The position numbers were made by a program, and so were the translations under genes. The notes under the pieces were generated by a model. It did not search any database. It was not told the DNA's origin and saw only the letters and a list, made by a program, of their open reading frames with translations. A stretch of DNA of 31,093 nucleotides from an uncultured Zetaproteobacteria bacterium (GTDB taxonomy: Bacteria; Pseudomonadota; Zetaproteobacteria; Mariprofundales; Mariprofundaceae). Positions 7,246-14,086 of the stretch are shown here, one piece after another. Position 1 is the stretch's first letter. Each line of letters starts with the position of its first letter. The DNA is taken from positions 1-31,093 of the forward strand of contig CAJXNE010000002.1 in assembly GCA_913056285.1 (NCBI GenBank), read 5' to 3'.

Positions 7246-7264
7246 GGCGATGATAATCACTGCC
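7246..7264 (+). promoter_or_regulatory. Weak Fur-box-like site in the acnA leader region
   Basis: The stretch centred on ATGATAATCA matches 13 of the 19 positions of the classical Fur box (10 in a row). It is 200 nt before the aconitase start. A TATAAA at 7345-7350 could be a -10 element with no good -35. The rest of this 229-nt gap (7232-7460) shows nothing else clear. Confidence 0.2.
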
Positions 7265-7460
7265 CGTTTTGCATAAGCTGAGCAAGTGATTTCATCATGA
7301 TTTTATCCGTCACCGGGTATGCATCGTTGCCGGGACAGATGATTTATAAATGATCCAGAGATAAATGATGGCACTTTCTGCAAACTGGAACTCGGACATC
7401 AGGCAGACTAGCTTGCGCGGCCTTTCGAATTTTAATCGCAATAAACAGCAGGAGATATCA

Positions 7461-10091
7461 TTGAAGAACAGTTTCGGTGCAAAAGACACACTGAGCGTAG
7501 GCGACAAAACCTACGCTTATTATAATCTCAAAGCGGCAGGCGATGTCTCGCATTTACCGTTCTCCATGAAAATCCTGCTGGAGAATCTGCTGCGCCGTGA
7601 AGATGGCGATGTGGTGAGCCGCAGCGATGTTGACGCGATCATTAACTGGGATGCCAAGGCTGAACCGAGCAAAGAGATTGCCTACATGCCAGCGCGCGTG
7701 CTGATGCAGGATTTCACCGGCGTGCCGGCGGTTGTTGATTTGGCCGCCATGCGTGATGCAGTTGTCGAGCTTGGCGGTAAGGCTGATCAGATTAATCCGC
7801 TGGCGCCGGCTGAGCTGGTCATCGATCATTCCGTGCAGGTGGATGCGTTCGGTTCCAGTTCGGCGTTAGAAATCAATGCTGATATTGAATTTTCGCGCAA
7901 TCGCGAACGCTATAATTTTCTCAAATGGGGCCAGAAGGCGTTTGATAATTTCAAAGTCGTGCCGCCGGATACCGGCATCGTGCATCAGGTTAATCTGGAA
8001 CATCTGGCCCGCACAGTGTTCGTCGATAACAACGGCGTGGCTTATCCCGATACGTTGGTCGGCACCGATTCGCACACCACCATGATTAACGGGCTGGGCG
8101 TGCTCGGTTGGGGCGTAGGCGGCATTGAAGCCGAAGCGGCTATGCTCGGACAACCGGTGTCCATGCTGGTTCCCAAAGTAGTAGGTTTTGAACTGACAGG
8201 CTCGTTGCCGGAAGGCGCGACGGCCACCGATCTGGTCCTGATGATTGTGGAAATATTAAGAGCGCATGGCGTGGTTGGTAAATTCGTCGAATTTCATGGC
8301 CAAGGCCTGAACCATCTGCCGCTGGCTGATCGCGCCACCATTGCCAATATGGCACCGGAATACGGCGCAACCTGCGGTATTTTTCCAATTGATCATGAAA
8401 CCCTGAATTATCTGCGTTTATCAGGTCGCTCCGAAGAGAATATCGCACTGGTCGAGGCTTATGCCAAAGCGCAGGGCATGTTCCGTTCTGACGAAACCAC
8501 TGCCACCTACAGCGAAAACCTGGGACTGGATATGTCTACCGTCGTGCCATCTATTTCCGGCCCGAAACGGCCACAGGATCGCATTGCACTGGTCGATGCC
8601 AAAACGAGTTTTGCAACAGCTGTTGAACAGATCAAGTCTGAAGCCGGATTGAATTCCAGTGCGGTCAACACCCGCATCAACAATCAGGATATTACGATTG
8701 ATGACGGGGCGGTTGTGATTGCCGCTATCACGTCCTGTACCAACACATCCAATCCGTCGGTCATGCTCGGCGCGGGCCTGGTGGCCAAAAAAGCCGCCGC
8801 ACTGGGTTTAAGCGCCGCTCCGTGGGTGAAAACTTCGCTCGGCCCCGGCTCACTGGTGGTCACCGAATACTTGCAGGGCGCAGGCCTGATTGAACCGTTA
8901 AAACAGCTTGGATTCCATGTCGTGGGTTACGGTTGTACAACCTGTATCGGCAATTCCGGCCCGCTGCCTGCGGAAGTATCCGCAGCGATTGCAGAAGGCG
9001 ATTTATCCGTTTGTTCCGTACTGTCGGGCAACCGCAACTTTGAAGGCAGGGTGCATGCAGAAGTTCGCATGAATTATCTGGCTTCGCCGCCGCTTGTGGT
9101 GGCTTATGCCATTGCCGGCACCATGAACATCGATCTGTATAATGATCCGATTGGCAAGAGTTCTGATGGGTATGATGTCTATCTGAAGGATATCTGGCCG
9201 AGGCAGGATGAAGTGGCTGAAGCTGTGGCTGGATTATCACGCGAGCAATTCAGCAAATCCTATGCCGATGTCTTTGCCGGTGATGCCAATTGGCAGAATC
9301 TGGCATCACCGGAAGGTGAGCGTTTCGCATGGGAAGACGATTCCACCTACATCCAGAATCCACCGTATTTCGTTGGTATGGGCAAGAAAGCGGGCAGCAT
9401 AGCCGATATTGAAAACGCCCGCGTGCTGGCTCTGCTGGGCGATTCCGTCACCACCGACCACATCTCTCCTGCCGGTGCCATTAAAGCAGATTCTCCAGCC
9501 GGCCTGTATCTGCGCGACAATGGCGTGGATCAGAAAGATTTCAATTCCTACGGCTCACGGCGCGGCAATCATGAAGTCATGATGCGCGGCACCTTCGCCA
9601 ATATTCGCCTGCGCAATCAGCTAGCGCCGGGCACTGAGGGCGGCGTCACGGTGCACCTGCCGGATGGCGAACAGACAAGCATTTACGATGCGGCCATGCA
9701 ATACAAAGCCGACAACGTGCCGGCTATTGTCATTGCAGGTAAAGAATACGGTTCCGGCTCTTCGCGTGACTGGGCTGCTAAAGGCCCTGCCCTGCTCGGC
9801 ATCCGTGCAGCGATTGCCGAAAGCTATGAGCGTATTCACCGCTCCAATCTGGTCGGCATGGGTATCCTGCCACTTCAGTTTTCAGACGGCGATTCAGCTA
9901 CATCGCTGGGCCTGACGGGTCGCGAAACATTGAGTATTACCGGCGTAAAAGAAGGCGCAGACGAAGTCACGGTGACTGCCGGTGACAAGACATTCACAGC
10001 CATTGTACGCATCGACACGCCTAAAGAGTGGGATTACTACCGACACGGCGGCATCCTGCAATACGTACTACGCCAGCTTGCCGGTTCGTAG
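7461..10091 (+). CDS. acnA: Aconitate hydratase A
   Basis: Interconverts citrate and isocitrate through cis-aconitate in the TCA cycle. The protein is 876 residues from the TTG start, close to E. coli AcnA (891). The [4Fe-4S] cluster ligands are present: C426 (TSCTNTSNP), C492 and C495 (YGCTTCIGNSGP), as are the AcnA blocks VGTDSHTTMINGLG and GKEYGSGSSRDWAAKG. I choose TTG at 7461 because AGGAG lies 7 nt upstream and the protein then begins KNSFGAKDTL, aligned with the family; an ATG at 7365 would add 32 residues that do not look like aconitase and lacks a good ribosome binding site. It is transcribed alone, and the gap after it holds repeat debris. Confidence 0.96.
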   Translation: MKNSFGAKDTLSVGDKTYAYYNLKAAGDVSHLPFSMKILLENLLRREDGDVVSRSDVDAIINWDAKAEPSKEIAYMPARVLMQDFTGVPAVVDLAAMRDAVVELGGKADQINPLAPAELVIDHSVQVDAFGSSSALEINADIEFSRNRERYNFLKWGQKAFDNFKVVPPDTGIVHQVNLEHLARTVFVDNNGVAYPDTLVGTDSHTTMINGLGVLGWGVGGIEAEAAMLGQPVSMLVPKVVGFELTGSLPEGATATDLVLMIVEILRAHGVVGKFVEFHGQGLNHLPLADRATIANMAPEYGATCGIFPIDHETLNYLRLSGRSEENIALVEAYAKAQGMFRSDETTATYSENLGLDMSTVVPSISGPKRPQDRIALVDAKTSFATAVEQIKSEAGLNSSAVNTRINNQDITIDDGAVVIAAITSCTNTSNPSVMLGAGLVAKKAAALGLSAAPWVKTSLGPGSLVVTEYLQGAGLIEPLKQLGFHVVGYGCTTCIGNSGPLPAEVSAAIAEGDLSVCSVLSGNRNFEGRVHAEVRMNYLASPPLVVAYAIAGTMNIDLYNDPIGKSSDGYDVYLKDIWPRQDEVAEAVAGLSREQFSKSYADVFAGDANWQNLASPEGERFAWEDDSTYIQNPPYFVGMGKKAGSIADIENARVLALLGDSVTTDHISPAGAIKADSPAGLYLRDNGVDQKDFNSYGSRRGNHEVMMRGTFANIRLRNQLAPGTEGGVTVHLPDGEQTSIYDAAMQYKADNVPAIVIAGKEYGSGSSRDWAAKGPALLGIRAAIAESYERIHRSNLVGMGILPLQFSDGDSATSLGLTGRETLSITGVKEGADEVTVTAGDKTFTAIVRIDTPKEWDYYRHGGILQYVLRQLAGS

Positions 10092-10128
10092 TAATGCGGT
10101 TGGATAAGTCTAGCTGTTAATCAGATGT

Positions 10129-10154
10129 GTAACTCCCGCGAAGGCGCGAATCCA
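10129..10154 (-). repeat. Palindromic repeat, left inverted copy
   Basis: This 26-nt stretch (core CCCGCGAAGGCG) is the reverse complement of 10366-10391 with a few differences. It has lost perfect pairing in its own stem. Together the two copies bracket the GIY-YIG remnant and the 82-nt repeat. Confidence 0.65.
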
Positions 10155-10166
10155 TTGGGTGATACC

Positions 10167-10288
10167 ATGAATAAGGAACCATCCACTTACATCCTTGCCA
10201 GTTCCAGAAATGGAATCGTGATTGGAAAATAAAGCTGATAGAAAAGGATAATGCAAATTGGCTGGATTTATGGGCACCTCTTGAATAA
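10167..10288 (+). pseudogene. Internally deleted GIY-YIG endonuclease remnant
   Basis: An ATG at 10167 opens MNKEPSTYILASSRNG, the N-terminus of small (about 95 aa) GIY-YIG-domain proteins up to the first motif. A different frame (AAA at 10208 to TAA at 10286-10288) then encodes KWNRDWKIKLIEK followed by DNANWLDLW, their usual C-terminus. The middle 50-60 codons, including the second half of the motif and the catalytic Arg and Glu region, are missing. The two parts meet in AAATGG (10208-10213), which would be present at both ends in an intact gene, suggesting deletion by short-repeat recombination. As it stands, the first frame stops at 10230-10232, so no active enzyme can be made. This is too short and frame-shifted to be found as an ORF. 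Confidence 0.75.
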
Positions 10289-10358
10289 CAAAATGACGGA
10301 TTCTATCATTTTGTTATTCAATCGTTGGGTCGTTGAACGCGACTTGCGTCGCTATTCA
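10278..10358 (+). repeat. 82-nt dispersed hairpin repeat, copy 2
   Basis: Same element as 6382-6463: a 14-bp stem (10281-10294 with 10308-10321), 13-nt loop, then a conserved CGTTGGGT and a small hairpin GCGAC/GTCGC. Here too the left arm contains a stop codon, that of the GIY-YIG remnant (10286-10288). Confidence 0.8.
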
Positions 10359-10365
10359 ATGAGCA

Positions 10366-10391
10366 TGGATTCCCGCCTTCGCGGGAATGAC
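10366..10391 (+). repeat. REP-like palindrome, right copy
   Basis: A perfect 8-bp stem, ATTCCCGC (10369-10376) and GCGGGAAT (10381-10388), with a CTTC loop. This type of ATTCCCGC...GCGGGAAT palindrome recurs in many bacterial genomes as a short repeat (for example the Neisseria dRS3-like class). It is inverted relative to 10129-10154. Confidence 0.7.
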
Positions 10392-10422
10392 GGCTTCAGG
10401 CAACTGCTTGTCATGATTCCAC

Positions 10423-11253
10423 ATGCCTGAGTTGCCCGAAGTAGAAACCATTCGGGCCGGGCTTGAGCCGTTAATCGTTGGCAGGGAAATCAAGCATGTG
10501 ATCTGTCACCGCGCCAATCTGCGTTACCCGCTGCCCAATCTGGCCGCGCTGGTTGGACAGAGCGTGACTGGCATGCGGCGGCGTTCCAAATACCTGTTGT
10601 TCGATTTGGCAAGTGAACGGCTGGAGACCAGTCAAACACTGGTCTGGCATCTGGGCATGACCGGCCAATTCCATGTTTTGCCTCATCATGCCAAAACAGG
10701 TACGCACGAGCATGTGCATGTTGAGCTCAGCGATGGGCAAAGCCTTCGTTACCGGGACGCTCGCCGTTTCGGATATGCGGGCCTGTTGCCAAGCACACAA
10801 CTGGAATCGCATGCGTGGTTTAGCAAGCTTGGCCCGGAACCATTATCGGATGCATTTAACGGCGAGCATCTAACCGCGCTCTGCGCAGGCCGTAAAGCCC
10901 CAATCAAAAACCTCATCATGGATGCGTCCATCGTCGTTGGCGTCGGCAATATTTATGCCTCGGAGTCCCTGTTCCGGGCTGGCATTCATCCGGCCAGAGC
11001 GGCAGGCAGAATTTCATCCGCCCGGCTCGCTTTGTTAGTGGAAACCATTAAGGCGGTATTGGCAGAAGCAATAGAGGCAGGCGGAAGCACGATCAGCGAT
11101 TTTGTGCATGCCGATGGCAAACCCGGCTATTTTGCCCATCAGTTTCAGGTCTATGGCAGGGCTGGAAAGAAATGTCTGCATTGCGAGCGCACAATCAAAC
11201 GCATCACGCAGGCCGGGCGCAGTTCATTTTTATGTTCGTTTTGCCAGCGTTAA
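10423..11253 (+). CDS. mutM: Formamidopyrimidine-DNA glycosylase (MutM/Fpg)
   Basis: Removes oxidised purines such as 8-oxoguanine and nicks the abasic site in base excision repair. The 276-residue protein has the mature N-terminal Pro2 nucleophile and Glu3 (MPELPEVET), a conserved Lys56 in RRRSKYLLF, the central IYASESLFRAGIHP helix-two-turn-helix block and a C-terminal zinc finger with C251/C254 and C271/C274 and Arg266. All catalytic residues are present and the length is normal. The start is fixed by the family's N-terminus, even though no clear Shine-Dalgarno precedes it. It lies between the decayed element and pckA, probably as a single gene. Confidence 0.97.
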   Translation: MPELPEVETIRAGLEPLIVGREIKHVICHRANLRYPLPNLAALVGQSVTGMRRRSKYLLFDLASERLETSQTLVWHLGMTGQFHVLPHHAKTGTHEHVHVELSDGQSLRYRDARRFGYAGLLPSTQLESHAWFSKLGPEPLSDAFNGEHLTALCAGRKAPIKNLIMDASIVVGVGNIYASESLFRAGIHPARAAGRISSARLALLVETIKAVLAEAIEAGGSTISDFVHADGKPGYFAHQFQVYGRAGKKCLHCERTIKRITQAGRSSFLCSFCQR

Positions 11254-11316
11254 ATTCAATCAGCGCTTTCCTTGGATCATTCGTTGCAAAATTACCGCCT
11301 TCGTACAACATACCGA

Positions 11317-11322
11317 TATAAT
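11317..11322 (+). promoter_or_regulatory. -10 box of the pckA transcription unit
   Basis: A perfect TATAAT lies 68 nt upstream of the pckA start codon in the 137-nt mutM-pckA gap. No convincing -35 at 16-18 nt was found. If used, it would give a leader of about 60 nt. Confidence 0.4.
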
Positions 11323-11390
11323 TCAGATGCGAACCGGCACGCCACAAACGGGGATATGCGTGTCGATGCCGTGACAAGAGGACGAATACA

Positions 11391-12977
11391 ATGGCTTACA
11401 TGACACATCAAATTATTGAAGAACTGGCCTCCGGCCACCTGGGCTTGAAAAACCTGGAATCCGTCTACTGGAACCTGCCCACACCCAGCCTGTACGAACA
11501 CGCCATCCACAATCATGAAGGGCACCTGGCTCACCTGGGTGCGCTGGTGGTACGAACCGGCCATTTCACCGGACGGGCGGTAAAAGAAAAGTTCATTGTC
11601 GATGAACCGTCCAGCCATGACAAAGTATGGTGGGGCGACTTTAATCGCGCCATGCCGGAGGAGCGCTTTGATGCTTTGTTGGCACGGGTGCGCCACTATA
11701 TGGAAGGCAAGCAGGTTTATGTCGAGGATTGCCTCGTTGGCGCCGACAGCGATTACGAAAAACCGGTACGGGTCATCACGCAGGATGCATGGCATGCCAT
11801 GTTTGCGCGCACCATGTTTGTACGCCCTGTTGACCTGGACCGTGAACTGGCTGTCGAGGAACCGGATTTCACCGTCATCCATGTGCCGCATTTCCATGCT
11901 ATGCCGAGCATGGATGGCACCTATTCCGAAGCTTTCGTAATTCTACATATGGGCCGCCGCATTGCCTTGATCGGCGGCACCGCTTATGCGGGAGAAATCA
12001 AAAAATCCATCTTTACCATCATGAACTATTTGTTGCCGGAAGAGGATGTATTGCCCATGCATGCTTCGGCCAATATGGGCGATGATCCGGATGATGTGGC
12101 CATCTTCTTCGGCCTGTCCGGCACCGGTAAAACAACGCTGTCATCTGATCCTGATCGCCGTTTGATTGGTGATGACGAACATGGCTGGAGCAAACATCAT
12201 GTGTTCAACTTCGAGGGTGGCTGTTATGCCAAGGTAGAACACCTGTCGCAAGAAAAAGAGCCGATGATTTATGAGGCGACCAAGCGTTTTGGTTCGATTC
12301 TGGAGAATGTCGGCCTGGACATCGCCACCCGTCGCGTCAATTTTGATGACATTACATTGACCCCCAATACCCGCGCCGCTTATCCGATTCAGGCAATCTC
12401 CAACGCAATTTACCCCGGCGTCGGCGGGCCGCCTAAAAATATCATCATGCTCACCGCCGATGCCTTCGGCGTATTGCCGGCAATTTCCAAACTGACACCG
12501 GAACAGGCGATGTATTATTTCCTGCTTGGATATACGGCCAAGATCCCCGGCACCGAAGCCGGCATCACCGAACCGGAGGCAACCTTCAGCCCTTGTTTCG
12601 GCGCGCCGTTCATGGCACGTCATCCGTGCGTCTATGCCAATATGCTGGGTGAAAAAATCAAGTCGGGGAATGTGAAAGTATGGCTGCTCAATACCGGCTG
12701 GAGCGGTGGTGGTTACGGTATTGGCGAACGCATGGACATTGATCTGACACGCACGCTGCTATCTGCCGCCTTAAGTGGAAAACTCGAAAACACCACCTTT
12801 CAGACACATCCGATTTTCGGACTGGCAATGCCCGAAACGCTCGATCCAATCGCCACATGGCATGATCCCGAGGCATACCTGAAATCTGCCAAAGCGCTGG
12901 CCGACCGATTCAAGGCGACCTTCGCCCAGTTTGATGATGAGGCTACCGATGCATTGCGGCAGGCAGGCCCTCGCTGA
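11391..12977 (+). CDS. pckA: Phosphoenolpyruvate carboxykinase (ATP)
   Basis: Converts oxaloacetate and ATP to phosphoenolpyruvate, CO2 and ADP, linking the TCA cycle to gluconeogenesis. The 528-residue protein has the kinase-1 P-loop GLSGTGKT (241-248), the metal/oxaloacetate-binding GEIKKS segment (211-216), the kinase-2-like D-D-E-H-G (261-265) and YTAKIPGTEAG (371-381), all typical of the ATP-dependent family. RBS AAGAGG precedes the ATG. Its TGA stop overlaps the next gene's ATG by one base (TGATG), so the two are translationally coupled. Confidence 0.97.
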   Translation: MAYMTHQIIEELASGHLGLKNLESVYWNLPTPSLYEHAIHNHEGHLAHLGALVVRTGHFTGRAVKEKFIVDEPSSHDKVWWGDFNRAMPEERFDALLARVRHYMEGKQVYVEDCLVGADSDYEKPVRVITQDAWHAMFARTMFVRPVDLDRELAVEEPDFTVIHVPHFHAMPSMDGTYSEAFVILHMGRRIALIGGTAYAGEIKKSIFTIMNYLLPEEDVLPMHASANMGDDPDDVAIFFGLSGTGKTTLSSDPDRRLIGDDEHGWSKHHVFNFEGGCYAKVEHLSQEKEPMIYEATKRFGSILENVGLDIATRRVNFDDITLTPNTRAAYPIQAISNAIYPGVGGPPKNIIMLTADAFGVLPAISKLTPEQAMYYFLLGYTAKIPGTEAGITEPEATFSPCFGAPFMARHPCVYANMLGEKIKSGNVKVWLLNTGWSGGGYGIGERMDIDLTRTLLSAALSGKLENTTFQTHPIFGLAMPETLDPIATWHDPEAYLKSAKALADRFKATFAQFDDEATDALRQAGPR

Positions 12978-14086
12978 TGCAATACTTGAGCAAGGCCCCT
13001 GAAAACGAACCATACTTTCCTTTGCTGCGGCGCGACTATGCGCTTGGTTTTGTACAGGCATTGAAACAACCGGACATGCCGGATGCGGAAACGATAGCCC
13101 GGCGCTGGCGCAGCGATGAAGCAGTTCTGCTGCCCGATGTGCTTGATTGTCAGCTATGGCAGGCTGATATTGGACAATCACATCGTCTGATGGAGCAAAC
13201 ACTGGAAAGCGGCGAAGTCTCTCCGTTGCTGGATCAAGCACCGTACAAGCAGCGTTTATCGGCACATTTCCCGCTGGTGGCTTCCTCTTTTGAAGATCAC
13301 GATGAGCAGGGCATCGAAAAAATCTATTTTGATGCGGAAGCCGATAGTCAGTGTGTGGCAGAAGATTTATGGTGCAAGGGCTCATGGCTGTCCTTTATCG
13401 AGGCCGATGCTTCCCTGCGTTTCCGTTTTTCGTTTGGCATGGAGTGTTTGGAAGATGTAGCTACCGATCCGGTACGCCAACAATGGGCCGGGCGTTTATG
13501 CGATGCCCTGTTCCCCGAATCAGCCGCCATTACCAATAACAAGACCATCACCGACATGCTTCAACCGGTGCTTGGCGGATCACCTGCATTTGTGGAACGC
13601 ATTGTGTATTTTAATGCCCCCAACGGCGGCGCGCAGATGCATCACGATGTTGAACGCGGCCACGACGGTGTAGTTTACGGCCAGTTATCAGGCAGCACCT
13701 TCTGGCTGGCGCTCTGCAAACAAACGCTGATTGATGAATTAATCAGCTTCATCGGCCATGCCGATCATGCCGCCGAAATCGAACGCTTATTGCCCGATGC
13801 AGCCGAGCGAAGCGCACTGGCAAAACTGATCGGAGATCGAGGCGCGTTATCGGACTATATGGATGCATTTGATCATGAACTGGTTGAAGCTGTGTTGGAT
13901 CGCTCTGCGTTGTTCACTCGGCAATTGGTGGAACACGGTTATGGCTTTATCCTGCATGCCGGCGATGTGTTGCTAATGCCGCAGCGCGATCTGGACACGT
14001 GTGTATGGCATTCGGTGATCACACTCGGCGATGCGCCGGGCGAAGCACTCTCGTTTGCCGTACGGAGAGATGTTGCAGCGCAGTAA
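12977..14086 (+). CDS. JmjC/cupin-like putative Fe(II)/2-oxoglutarate oxygenase
   Basis: A 369-residue protein that I do not recognise as a named family. Its central part looks like a double-stranded beta-helix oxygenase: H222-x-D224 (in MHHDVERGHDG), then GQLSGSTFWLAL, in which a conserved-type Gly/Trp strand follows the first metal ligands, and a later GDVLLMPQ...WHSV with H345 as the third ligand. This H-x-D...H order fits JmjC or cupin-8 hydroxylases that use Fe(II) and 2-oxoglutarate, acting on proteins or small molecules. Residues 250-320 form a helical insert. It lies downstream of pckA with a one-base overlap, and the secreted thioredoxin-domain gene begins inside its end, so all three are probably one operon. 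The fold assignment is inference. Confidence 0.55.
   Translation: MQYLSKAPENEPYFPLLRRDYALGFVQALKQPDMPDAETIARRWRSDEAVLLPDVLDCQLWQADIGQSHRLMEQTLESGEVSPLLDQAPYKQRLSAHFPLVASSFEDHDEQGIEKIYFDAEADSQCVAEDLWCKGSWLSFIEADASLRFRFSFGMECLEDVATDPVRQQWAGRLCDALFPESAAITNNKTITDMLQPVLGGSPAFVERIVYFNAPNGGAQMHHDVERGHDGVVYGQLSGSTFWLALCKQTLIDELISFIGHADHAAEIERLLPDAAERSALAKLIGDRGALSDYMDAFDHELVEAVLDRSALFTRQLVEHGYGFILHAGDVLLMPQRDLDTCVWHSVITLGDAPGEALSFAVRRDVAAQ

Larger units (their letters stand above)
10092..10422. other. 331-nt acnA-mutM gap filled by a decayed element
   Basis: The gap holds, in order, a degenerate palindrome (10129-10154), the GIY-YIG remnant (10167-10288), copy 2 of the 82-nt repeat (10278-10358) and an intact palindrome (10366-10391). 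The palindromes are inverted relative to each other, so 10129-10391 (263 nt) has the look of one inserted unit that later lost its coding middle. No clear promoter for mutM was found. Confidence 0.65.

Noticed and set aside
10167..10232. Intact short peptide gene of 21 codons
   Set aside because: The frame ends soon after the GIY-YIG N-terminus and the family C-terminus continues in another frame, so it is a gene fragment.
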